The translations under genes were made by a program, and so were the position numbers. Shown piece by piece: positions 41,157 to 55,123 of a DNA stretch of 64,000 nucleotides. Origin of the DNA: Mortierella alpina (lineage: Eukaryota; Mortierellomycota; Mortierellomycetes; Mortierellales; Mortierellaceae); NCBI GenBank assembly GCA_029449245.1, contig JANATF010000002.1, positions 2,914,001 to 2,978,000 of the forward strand, given 5' to 3'. The number at the start of each line of letters is the position of its first letter. The stretch's first letter is position 1. The notes below the pieces were generated by a model. The model saw only the letters and a list, made by a program, of their open reading frames with translations, ran no database searches and was not told where the DNA came from.

Positions 41157-44100
41157 AAAGACAGATGCGGGGCGATAAAAGACAGATGGATGATAATGAT
41201 GTTGAGGATGATAATGAAGAGGTATATGTATGAACTGTGGGTATGCATGCACAATAATATACTATACAGCTGCATTGTACGCCGTTATCGCCCCCTTTGC
41301 TGCCTCAGGCCTCGTTGAACCCTCTCGACCCCTTTTCCCCTTGACCTTCCATCTGCATCATTTGTCCACTCCCCGCATACTCAATCTCTGCAATTATTAA
41401 AAATCATGATTGTACGAAATTTGATGAACCCTGATCCGAGCACCCGGACACCACCACTCTCTCTCAGTCAGCTCTTTTTTTTCTTTCCTCGCGCTCTTCC
41501 TGCTCTCTTTGTTGTTTTTTAATGTTAATTTTTTTTCATTACCCGCCTGGTTGATAAAGCTCCTCTCCTCTCGATGGACGGGTACTGCTGTGGGATTGTA
41601 AAGCGGGCTACCTACCCAGGGTGTACACACGCATCATGATAATCTCCCACCCCTTTAGCGTCCATATGTTGGGGGTTTAGAGCCATCGTAGCATAGCCCC
41701 TGAAGATTGGAATCACCTGGAGCGTACGAACAAAAGATAGGAGCTTCGACAGGTTGCTGCTCATGGAAGAGATACTCTGTTTGTCTGTCGGCTTGCTTAA
41801 GAGCAGTGCAAGGGTGTGGCCGATGGCCGATGGCCGTGAGTGTGGTGAAAGTATACAAGATAGGTGGGTAGGATGAGGCGACATGGTAGTGGCAAGGGCA
41901 GTAGCAAGATGGTAGCAAAGGTGGTCGCAATGGTGCCGTTAAAGTGGTGTGTGTGCGAAGGATATCTCTTGCAACATGATTTTCATTGGTCTTGCGAGAT
42001 TGATGGAGGGGTCGGGAAATCATTTGAGGCGCATGGTCGCTCCGAGGAAGGCACCTCCATCCTCACAGGAACGTCTTCAAGTGCATACACTAGCTTGACG
42101 GGCTCTCCTTTTGCCTGTCAAGCCCTATCGTGCCTACCTTTAACTTTGGAGCCTATTTGACGAAAAGACTCTCGGCGGTGGCAAAAGAAGCTCTTCAGGT
42201 GGAAAAGAGAAGCTGCGAGACGGTGCAAAAAAAAAAAAAAATGCGGGGAACTCAAAGGTCGATGAGTGGAAAATGGAGTTGCTGGAGGAGGAGGGAGCGC
42301 CGATGTTCGAATCAAGGGTGGGCTGAGGGTATTGCGGCAGAAGCGAGGATGAGAAGGATGGGAGATCGGTAAAAGGGTCAGAGTCTGAGATACGCTGGCG
42401 TGGGAGGTTATCAACGGTGGGTGGACGTGGGTGAACGTGGGTGGCGAGGGCTATGGTGTGTGAGAATGTACCATGCAAGGGATGGAGAGGAGGGAGTGAA
42501 GGAGTGAAGGATTGACAGAGTGAACGAGTGAACGAGTGACGGAGGAAAAATAGAGAGTAAAGAAAAGAAAAACAGAAATCTCAATGCTCATCCCCTCCTG
42601 GATGGCAGATGTCCAAAAATATGGGGGTCGGCATTTTTTTTTTGGACGCACGCAAGTGTAGTCTACAGGCATACACTGTACATCAGCACACATACTCGAT
42701 ACTCAGTTCCTCTTCTTTGACTTGGTCTCTTATAGCTCTACAGCCAAAATTATGGTAATATAACACACGATGCGAATACAACCGCCTGGTGCAATCTGTC
42801 AGAGCTGGCCGACGTGTTGTTTACAAATGTAATCTAAATGTAGTATGCATGCTAGAGTACCAGCAAGTAGGCAAGGCCGAAGAGGCTGCCTGGGATGGTG
42901 TCACAATGAAGAGAGTATCTCTCATGGAAGAGTGGCAATACATTTGATACATGTGTACTACAGGTTTAGTAATGTACAAATGAGAAAAGAACAAGGTACC
43001 CACAAAGGACTGGGAACGCACGCTCTGTCGGAGCCTCAGTCCTGCAGGCTTGCGCCAGGTACCTCTGGAACCCTCACTCTCCACAGCCGGCCACGCTTTC
43101 CTGACTGCCCACGCACACTAATCCCGTGTGGCTGGCCGTTCGACGTGAACAAAGTTGCTCCAAAACTTTAAATGATTACTTTGGAAGTTTGGATGATACG
43201 GCGTGATACCAACGGCCAAGCTGTGAATGGGCTATGTGCTCCTGGAACGCCCTTGATCCCTATCGGTTAGGAAAGCACAAATGACCACTCTACCATTTGC
43301 ACACCATCCTTAACAATCGCACACTAGATCAGTACGCTCTACGCAAAGGGAGAAAACTGGGTAGATGCATCAAGCGTTGCACAGCAAGGACCTTGTATCG
43401 CGCTTGAGAACATGGCCTGATGTTTGTTTGTTTGTTGAGAGCATGAGGGCCATCCTTTTGCCACTCTTCTACGTATTAACTGAAAGGCTCGGATCCAGAG
43501 ACTGGGTCGCCATGATGTAGCGCCCACTTTTTAGGCAAAAAACCGGAATTTCACCCAACCGTGATCCCGGTGAGCGATACTTAAGGAATGGTCTATAACT
43601 TGCAGTAGCCAGGCAGGAACCCCCGCTGTCATGGAGACATATCAGGACGTCCGCGGGTGGTACAGCATACAAGTTGAGAGGTAAGGGATAAAATATTGGT
43701 CATCCCAGCGCGACCATATTTTGGTCACAACTATCGTCTTCAGGATCAGACCATTTAAAGATGGGGAGAAAATGGAGGCACTATTGAGAATACGATGAGC
43801 AATGTGGAGTACAAAACTGCAATGCAAGGAACAAGGACAACAAGAACATCTTTATCCATTTGTCATGCCGTAAACAAATATACAGAGAAAGAAAGTAGAC
43901 AGCTGTGAAAAAATGACTGTCTGGCGTCCGGAAGTTGAAGACCAGTAATCATTGCCATCAGCTTCACTGAAACAGCGATAAGACATGCTCTATCACCTTC
44001 ATATAACAGATAGAGTGGACCCTTTGTGTGCTCCATAGCAGGCGAATTGGGATCAGCGCCAGCGAAGCAACCCATTTCAGGAACAGATGTGTGCAAGTGA

Positions 44101-44797
44101 TATTGTTTGAGTTTGGAGTGAAAGTAGCACCCGTTTCTCGGCGTCACTTTGTTCACCAGCTCTTGCCCTCTCAGCCCGCCGTCAGGCAAATCTGTTTTGT
44201 CCGCTCGAATAGAACAAAGAGTAAGGCAAGACGCGTAAATATGTGGATTGAACAACAACAACGAGTCCTTGGCTCTTTTGTATTGGTCCAAACGTCCTTC
44301 AGGAAGCATGTGCGCAACGCGGGGAGAACCAGAGTTTATGGGAAGGTGATTTTGCCTTCAGCTGAGAAAAAAAGAACCGCGAAAACACAGAGCACGACCA
44401 AAGGACATAGCAGGCAGGCTGTTTCGCCCTGTCCCTCCTTCCCGATGCCACTGAGGGTACTTTATGGCTTGAAGTCGGTGTACCAGCTTAGTGATTGTGC
44501 CACCACCAAACCTCCCCTTCCTCCACACTTTTCACACGTCTGTTCCGTCCACACGCTCAGTTGCACATACATCCATCCTAAAAAAACTTTTAGCGATCGC
44601 CATTGATAACACCGAGTAGTAACTGCACTCTCACATGCGACGATACTCTTGCCAATAGCATATCTGATGAAGACTGCCAAGTACACAGAGCCGGTCAAAG
44701 TCATAACCGCATTACCACCAGCTTCTTTTTTTTTTCTGTTCTTCTTGAAGAATCACAACTAGTGTTTTTTATATTTTAACCCAAAAAAAAACAGTTT

Positions 44798-46414
44798 TTA
44801 CTTGGAGCCAAGGCTGGGGAAGAGCTCCTGGTCGTCAACGTTGACGGCAGCGCCGCGGGGAGCGGCAGCACGGCGAGGGGCAGAGGAGGGGGCACCACCA
44901 CGGGCACCACGGGCACCGCGATCACCACCGCGGGCACCGCGCTCACCACCACGACCACCACGGAAGGCACCACGGGGAGCAGGCTGCTCACGGGCAGGCT
45001 CGGTGTAGCGGACCTCGATATCCTTGATCAGGACCTTGGTCTCCTTCTTACCCTTGCGGGTCTTGGCGACAGAGTCCTTGCTCATCTTGATGAAGTCACC
45101 AGTCTCCTCGACCTGGAGGACCTTGGTGTCCTTCCACTGGGAGTTGTCAGCGCCGGCGTTGGCGGAGCGAGCCTCGGGGAGGGAGAGCTTCAAGGCCTTG
45201 GCAGCCTTCTCCTGGAGGTAATCGTCAAGAGTCTTGACAACGACCTCGGGCTCGACGGGCTCGGGGGTAGCAGAAGCGACAGTCTCACTATGCAAAAGAC
45301 AAAGAGGGAAAAGGCATACATATCGTATTGTTAGATACGTGTTTGCATACAATTACTCCTGCCCTGTTCATATCCTAAGCTCAAAAAAAACACAAATGCA
45401 CACTTACGCCTCGGCATCCTTCTCAGCCTCAAGGGAAGAGGTGGTGGCATCACCCAAGCGGTTGTTCTCCTTGTTCTCGCTGTCGACCTTGCCAGTGCCA
45501 GAGTGGCGGTCAAAACCGCCGTGGCGACCACCACGGGGAGCAGCACGGGCACCGCGGGGAGCACGGGGAGCAGCACCGTCACGAGGAGCGCGGTCGTAAC
45601 GGGGTCCACGGGGAGCTGGTCATTTGAGTAAAGGAAGGAGTCGTAGAAATGGTTGCTCGGTTAGTTGTGCTGCACTAAATCCTGGGAGCAAAGAAGGATG
45701 GGTGCTCCATGGTCTATTGTACATAGATATGTCCAAGCGCCAGGGCATCCCGTCCATTGAGGAAAAATAGACACCTAAAGTTCTGTGAATAGTGGGTATT
45801 GCTGAAGGTAACGATGACTCCTGTGGATCCATGAAACGCCTCTTCAGAGTCAAAACGGAGCCTCAGACTACAATGAATAGGTGAAGCGGGTGGTGATTGA
45901 TTGAGAGTGAGGATCCTGTACTCATCGTGTCGAAATCAGAGCAGTGCTTGATCGTGGCTGGATCGAGTTGTGACATTCAAACAAGCTCGGTATGTTGGCG
46001 CCTTCATGTCAATAAAGATCGCAGGATCCTCCTCAACCATCAAGATCAGATACCAGCGCCGGTTGCAAGAGGATCGTTCCCCATGCATCCCAAAGCCTTC
46101 ACCACCACGGATGTCCTGATTGCAGCCTGCTCTCCACTGTTCCATGTGGTTGTTTATGCTCCACACTGCTGCTGTTGAGGGTGTGCGCCTGTGCGTGTGT
46201 GTGCGTCCGGACTTGGCGATAGAAGCTTACCATCACCATCTCTGGGCTTGCCACCGCGGGCACCATCCTTGCGGGGAGCCTTGTTGTCAGCAACCTTGAC
46301 GGGAGTGGCGGCGGGCTTGACGGCGGGCTTGACTTCCTTCTTGGCGACGGGGACCTGGATCGTCTGATCCTGGGCGTCGTCGTTGAGAAGGTCAAAGATA
46401 TTTGTAGACGCCAT
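44798..46414 (-). CDS. STM1: Ribosome-associated RNA-binding protein, STM1 / SERBP1 (HABP4) family
   Basis: Three exons (46414-46231, 45615-45408, 45287-44798) give 293 residues. The N terminus has the Stm1 signature NIFDLLNDD. A Lys/Pro/Ala-rich stretch and an Arg-Gly-rich block (PRGARAAPRGGRHGGF) follow. Next come the HABP4/PAI-RBP1 core with KTLDDYLQEKAAK and an RGG-rich tail (GAFRGGRGGERGARGG, then GDRGARGARGG) ending in DDQELFPSLGSK. Proteins of this family bind the mRNA channel of idle 80S ribosomes, protect them under starvation and tune translation and mRNA decay; location is cytosolic. Codons are strongly biased to C/G-ending favourites, as expected for a very abundant protein. Intron 1 is 615 bp, long for this locus. 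Arg-methylation of the RGG tail is likely from family knowledge but not visible here. Confidence 0.94.
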
Positions 46415-47023
46415 TGCCTTTGAAGGGAGGGAGGTTGTGAAGCGAAGGCAGAGGAAGGATCGAAGCGTTAATGTGTGTGATCGGTGTGGAACGTTTTTTT
46501 GTTTTTTTTTGTTTTGCAGAATTGTTGTCTGATCCTGCTGAAGAAACATGGTCCTGGTATCCTTTTGAGGCTGATCCCATCCCTGTGGTCTGCATACGCA
46601 AGCTACACGCCTCTGTAGATGTCGGTCAGAACTGGCACTTTGATGCGGGCATGGTCGCGGACCGATGAGCTGAAGCACGGAGATGGATGAGTTGGCGGGA
46701 CGATGGATGCGATGGTGGGGTCCAGGCGGATGTATCCGCGTCCGTGGGCTGTGATTGGCCAATTAACACTTTGTAGACTCAATTCGCCTCAGCGCACCTG
46801 TATTTGAAAAGTTCGAGAGGGAAACGCACGAATTCACGCTGGGGGGCTGCTGAAATATCACTCCGCCAGCCAGTGGACTGCTTTTTCATCTCGAAGTCGT
46901 CCCGACTCTGATAGTAATCCTTCCACCTTCGCCTTCAGCTTCACCTTCACCTTCACCACAAGATCTGGTTGAGAAATGGCTTTATATAGAATGAGGACGG
47001 GAATGATATGATGCAAGATATGT
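46415..47023. other. Intergenic, STM1 promoter region
   Basis: This is upstream flank of the STM1-like gene and the short 3' flank of malic enzyme, both on the minus strand. No coding exon is recognised. A CTTCAC/CTTCGC hexamer repeat lies near 46920-46960. Confidence 0.5.
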
Positions 47024-49591
<2,568 letters not shown>

Positions 49592-51527
49592 TGTGAATGG
49601 GAGCTGTGCGTGTATTGCGTTTGAATGGAAGGACGTGGAATGGAGCAACGTGCGGGGGAGTGGAGTGGAGTAGAGTGGAGCGAAGAAGCAACGGCTTTCT
49701 GTCGTGGTTGCTGTTGTTGTTGAAGAGGCGGTTAAGAGGTGGGGTAGCGAAAAGGAGCAAAAAAAGAGGCGGAGAGGGTGGGTCCTGCTGGAGCTACTTT
49801 TTATGCTGTTTCCATATTGGCCGGTCTGAGAGATAAGAGAAAAAAAATCTATTCTTTGGCGGCCAACTCAATAACAATGTCCACCACTCACCCTCGTTTT
49901 CGTTTTTGCAGCCCAGCTCAGCTCAGCTCAGATCAGTCCCCTGCCGCTCTCTCCTCTGTGCTCCATCATCCATCGGAAAGATCAGGGCAGGCCAACTACA
50001 TCATCGCATGCTGCAGGCAAAGAAAGGCGTTTCTTTTAGGCAGAGCAGATATATGTCCAATGGCTTGAACCAAGTTGCGTTAGCGTCAAGACATGGGTAC
50101 GGATCAAGCAAAATAGTTTTCAAATGACGAAAACTTCTACTCGCTCCTCTTCCTCTTCCTATCACCGGCAACGACTCGTCGGCGTAGCGGCGAGACTATC
50201 AATCACGAAGATGAGGTTACTCATGATTGCAAGGGACGATACGCGCCCTTCATCAGGCCAAATGGATTTGAATATTGAATATGTGCCTGGACATTTCTTG
50301 ATTATCCTTTTGAACGGACCTCCCATCCTTTGCTTACTTTCCACCATACCCCACACTCCCGCGCGATAGTGTCAACAGATTCTGCTAGATAATTCTCCAC
50401 GTTATAACAGCAAAAACACAAAAGGCTTCCCCACAAGCGAAAGACCTAAAAGAGGCAACTTCCTACGGAGGACAGCTTTGGCATCTAGGCTAGGAACATG
50501 TCGTGAAACTTGACTATTCGTGGGTGAAGAATTCAACCCAAGACGACGGATGGTTCGAGCAGAGTTTTCAGCATGCCCGCGTGCAAAGTCAGCGCTTCAT
50601 GGATTAACAGATCTTGTTTTCTCCGATAGGGTATCTTTTGTGTATTCTGTAAATGGGTCCAGCTTGCAGAGAAAGGTGTTTGGGATGTGCGTGCTGATGG
50701 ATGGGCAAATGACTACAATTACGGTACTGTACGCTCTTTCGCGAAGCTAAACACTTCCAGGAACAGCTTCAGCGCGGGCCAGTGGCACACGATAGTGGAG
50801 AAAGACGGAACAAAGGAGGTACAGTATACTGTAAAGAGCTGTAATGTTCACAATAATGTGTGGGTGAGAAGAATTTGGCTAATTTAAACTTGCCCGTAAA
50901 ATCAACAAAGCCCGCACTTCTGCGAAATGCTGCGCTTCGCCATTACGATGGGTGGTAGGTAGATGACGATACGCAGCCAATCTCGACAACAGACGATATA
51001 GTCCGTGGGCAACAATGTAGGGGCTAGTTCTTTGACCGATAGTGAATGTTTTGCGGTGGAATGAGAATGACAGACAAGAAACCCTTCTCATCAAGTGTCA
51101 GCACAGGAACATACAAAATAAAACGTGGAGAAATTCAGGTGTATGGACCCACAAATCTTGCCCGTTCAAGCCCAGTCAACGTCCCTGAAGTTGAAATATC
51201 GCTGGGTTTGAATTCATCAACGGCAATAGATAAGGAAGACAGGCACAGTGAAAGAGGCACTCTTGCGCTGACATGAAATACGACTGCAGTGCTCCAGATG
51301 GAGCAGCCATTTCACAGGATGCCTTGTTCCCTCACACTATTTTTCTCTGGTTTAACATGTAGGAGGGACCAGCAGTATAGACACCATAAGCCGTGAAATG
51401 AACGAACTTTTTCAGTTTGTCTCGAGCCTGTTCTCTAACGGCAAATTGATACAGTAGTCCATTGCCAAGGGTACCTGTTTCGATACTACTCATTTAGAAG
51501 TGGCATTGCAAACTGGTTTCACTTAAG
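49592..51527. other. Intergenic region between malic enzyme and the satellite array
   Basis: The first ~250 bp are the malic enzyme promoter. Beyond that I see no complete gene. One 85-codon open frame at 50630 looks protein-like, and a shorter one near 51046-51276 has mixed composition. No repeat unit of the array is present before about 51528. Confidence 0.5.
50630..50887 (+). other. Orphan open frame, possible exon or gene relic
   Basis: An 85-codon frame follows a TAG that could be a splice acceptor and ends in TAA. It has no ATG at its start. It reads with normal amino-acid diversity (EKGVWDVRADGWANDYNYG, then SAGQWHTIVEKDGTKEVQY, then KSCNVHNNVWVRR), unlike the neighbouring non-coding frames. 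No upstream exon was found and I recognise no family, so it could be the last exon of an unseen gene, a relic or chance. Confidence 0.3.
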
Positions 51528-52804
51528 CTGGGACTGGCAGACTCTAGTGCACGGTAGACGTGAAAGAGTGGAAAGAGAATCTGTAGGGGTTTCAGTGACC
51601 TGGTCGAGACGCTCGCGTTGAACGTACCTTCTCTTTGGCTCAAAGCAGATGGATAGCGACAAACAGATGGAGAACGAGAGCGGTCTCGAAGTCGTTAGCC
51701 GGCTGCAGAGGGATCCTGGAGGAGAACCATGCTCCTTCAGGAGCGGCATCGCAAAGCTATTGGTTGCACTTACTCTTCGGTCTGGCAGGGTCTAGTGCAG
51801 GGTCTAGAAGAAAGAGCGGAAAGAGAGTCTGTAGGGGTTTCAGTAACATGGTTGGTCTTATGGGCTGGCAGCACATACAACAAGCCAGAGACACATACGC
51901 GTGAAGCTCGCGTTGAACGTACCTTCTCTTTGGCTCGAAGCAGATGGATAGCGGCAAACAGATGGAGAGCGAGAGCAGTATCGAGGTCGTTAGACGGCTG
52001 CAGAGAGTTTCTGGGTCGGCACCTTGCTCGTTCAGAAGAGTCGTCGCATGGTTGCACTTACTCTTGGGTCTGGCAGAGCCTAGTGCAGGGTCTAGAAGAA
52101 AGAGCGGAAAGAGAGTCTGTAGGGGTTTCAGTAACCTGGTTCGTCTTATGGGCTGGCAGCACATACAACAAGCCAGAGACACATACGCGTGAAGCTCGCG
52201 TTGAATGTACCTTCTCTTTGGCTCGAAGCAGAAGGATAGCGGCAAACAGATGGAGAACGAGAGCAGTATCGAGGTCGTTAAACGGCTGCAGAGGGTTTCT
52301 GGAGGAGCACCATGCTCGTTCTGGAGCGTAATCGCAAAGCTATTGGTTGCACTTACTCTTGGGTCTGGCAGGGTCTAGTGCAGGGTCTAGAAGAAAGAGC
52401 GGAAAGAGAGTCTGTAGGGGTTTCAGTAACCTGGTTCGTCTTATGGGCTGGCAACACATACAACAAGCCAGAGCCTCATACGCGAGTAGCTCGCGTTGAA
52501 CGTACCTTCTCTTTGGCTCGAAGCAGATGGATAGCGGCACACAGATGGAGAACGAGAGCGGTGTCGGGGTCGTTAGCCGGCTGCAGAGGGATCCTGGAAG
52601 AGCACCATGCTCGTTCTGGAGCGGCATCGCAAAGCTATTGGTTGCACTTACTCTTGGGTCTGGCAAGGTCTAGTGCAGGGTCGAGAAGAAAGAGCGGAAA
52701 GAGAGTCTGTAGGGGTTTCAGTAACCTGGTTCGTCTTTATGGGCTGGTAGCACATACGACAAGCCAGAGACACATATGCCATAAGCTCGCGTTGAAAGTA
52801 CCTT

Positions 52805-53101
52805 CTTTTTGGCTCGAAGCAGATGGATAGCAGCAGACAGATGGAGAACGAGATCGGTGTCGAGGTCGTTAGTCCGCTGCAGGGGGGTTCCTGGGTCGGC
52901 ACTATGCTCGTTCAGATGCGGCTTTGCATAGCTCGTCGTTGCACTTACTCTGGGGTCTGGCAGACTCTGGTGCAGGGTCGAGAAGAAAGAGCGGAAAGAG
53001 AGTCTTTAGGGGTTTCAGTGACCTGGTTCGTCTTTATGGGCTGGCAGCACATACAACAAGCCAGAGCCTCATACGCGAGAAGCTCGCATAACACGTACCT
53101 T
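52805..53101 (+). repeat. Type C variant unit (first copy)
   Basis: This unit has GTTAGTCCGCTGCAGGGGGG, then a GATGCGGCTTTGCATAGCTC segment and ACTCTGGGGTCTGGCAG instead of the type A/B middle. Near-identical type C units recur at about 60419-60715 and 61301-61597, more than 7 kb away. Long-range exchange or block duplication inside the array is therefore likely. Confidence 0.8.
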
Positions 53102-55106
53102 CTCTTTGGCTCGAAGCAGATGGATAGCGGCAAACAGATGGAGAATGAGAGCGGTCTCGAAGTCGTTAGCCGGCTGCAGAGGGTTTCTGGGTCGGCACCT
53201 TGCTCGTTCAGAAGAGTCGGCGCATGGTTGCACTTACTCTTGATCCTGGCAGAGTCTAGTGGAAGGTCGAGAAGAAAGGGTGGAAAGAGAGTCTGTAGGG
53301 GTTTCAGTGACCTGGTTCGTCTTTATGGGCTGGCAGCACATACAACAAGCCAGAGCCTCATACGCGAGAAGCTCGCATAACACGTACCTTCTCTTTGGCT
53401 CGAAGCAGATGGATAGCGGCAAACAGATGGAGAATGAGAGCGGTCTCGAAGTCGTTAGCCGGCTGCAGAGGGTTTCTGGGTCGGCACCTTGCTCGTTCAG
53501 AAGAGTCGGCGCATGGTTGCACTTACTCTTGATCCTGGCAGAGTCTAGTGGAAGGTCGAGAAGAAAGGGTGGAAAGAGAGTCTGTAGGGGTTTCAGTGAC
53601 CTGGTTCGTCTTTCTGGGCTGGCAGCACATACAACAAGCCAGAGCCTCATACGCGAGAAGCTCGCGTTACACGTACCTTCTCTTTGGCTCGAAGCAGATG
53701 GATAGCGGCAAACAGATGGAGAGCGAGAGCAGTATCGAGGTCGCTAGACGGCTGCAGAGAGTTTCTGGGTCGGCACCTTGCTCGTTCAGAAGAGTCGTCG
53801 CATGGTTGCACTTACTCTTGGGTCTGGCAGAGCCTAGTGCAGGGTCTAGAAGAAAGAGCGGAAAGAGAGTCTGTAGGGGTTTCAGTAACCTGGTTCGTCT
53901 TATGGGCTGGCTGCACATACAACAAGCCAGAGCCTCATACGCGAGTAGCTTGCGTTACACATACCTTCTCTTTGGCTCGAAGCAGATGGATAGCGGCACA
54001 CAGATGGAGAACGAGAGCGGTGTCGGGGTCGTTAGCCGGCTGCAGAGGGATCCTGGAGGAGCATCATGCTCGTTCAGGAGCGGCATCGCAAAGCTATTGG
54101 TTGCACTTACTCTTGGGTCTGGCAGGGTCTAGTGCAGGGTCTAGAAGAAAGAGCGGAAAGAGAGTCTGTAGGGGTTTCAGTAACCTGGTTCGTCTTATGG
54201 GCTGGCAACACATACAACAAGCCAGAGCCTCATACGCGAGTAGCTCGCGTTGAACGTACCTTCTCTTTGGCTCGAAGCAGATGGATAGCGGCACACAGAT
54301 GGAGAACGAGAGCGGTGTCGGGGTCGTTAGCCGGCTGCAGAGGGATCCTGGAGGAGCATCATGCTCGTTCAGGAGCGGCATCGCAAAGCTATTGGTTGCA
54401 CTTACTCTTCGGTCTGGCAGGGTCTAGTGCAGGGTCTAGAAGAAAGAGCGGAAAGAGAGTCTGTAGGGGTTTCAGTAACATGGTTGGTCTTATGGGCTGG
54501 CAGCACATACAACAAGCCAGAGACACATACGCGTGAAGCTCGCGTTGAAGGTACCTTCTCTTTGGCTCGAAGCAGATGGATAGCGGCAAACAGATGGAGA
54601 GCGAGAGCAGTATCGAGGTCGTTAGACGGCTGCAGAGAGTTTCTGGGTCGGCACCTTGCTCGTTCAGAAGAGTCGTCGCATGGTTGCACTTACTCTTGAG
54701 CCTGGCAGAGTCTAGTGCAAGGTCGAGAAGAAAGAGTGAAAAGAGAGTCTGTAGGGTTTTCAGTGACCTGGTTCGTCTTTATGGGCTGGCAGCACATACA
54801 ACAAGCCAGAGCCTCATACGCGAGAAGCTCGCGTTACACATACCTTCTCTTTGGCTCGAAGCAGATGGATAGCGGCAAACAGATGGAGAACGAGAGCAGT
54901 ATCGAGGTCGTTAGACGGCTGCAGAGGGTTTCTGGGTCGGCATCTTGCTCGTTCAGAAGAGTCGTCGCATGGTTGCACTTACTCTTGATCCTGGCAGAGT
55001 CTAGTGGAAGGTCGAGAAGAAAGGGTGGAAAGAGAGTCTGTAGGGGCTTCAGTGACCTGGTTCGTCTTTATGGGCTGGCAGCACATACAACAAGCCAGAG
55101 CCTCAT

Positions 55107-55123
55107 ACGCGAGAAGCTCGCGT
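55107..55123. repeat. Conserved hairpin element of the repeat unit (representative copy)
   Basis: ACGCGAGAAGCTCGCGT is a perfect 7-bp inverted repeat around a 3-nt loop. The same element stands about 20 bp before the landmark motif in nearly every unit, with loop variants (AAG, TAG, ACG) and a few one-base stem variants (ACGCGTG or CTTGCGT arms). Confidence 0.75.

Larger units (their letters stand above)
40256..44797. other. Gene-poor intergenic region (4.5 kb)
   Basis: It contains GAGAGT/GTGAGA-type simple repeats (about 40943-41090), a GAAC tandem repeat at 41134, poly-A/T runs and short frames on both strands. I see no domain, tRNA or convincing exon chain. The left part is probably promoter and leader of the Gln/His-rich regulator; the right edge is the 3' flank of the STM1-like gene. 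Confidence 0.5.

Noticed and set aside
42300-42325. GTTCGAATC resembling a tRNA T-loop
   Set aside because: No matching acceptor or anticodon arms could be folded around it.
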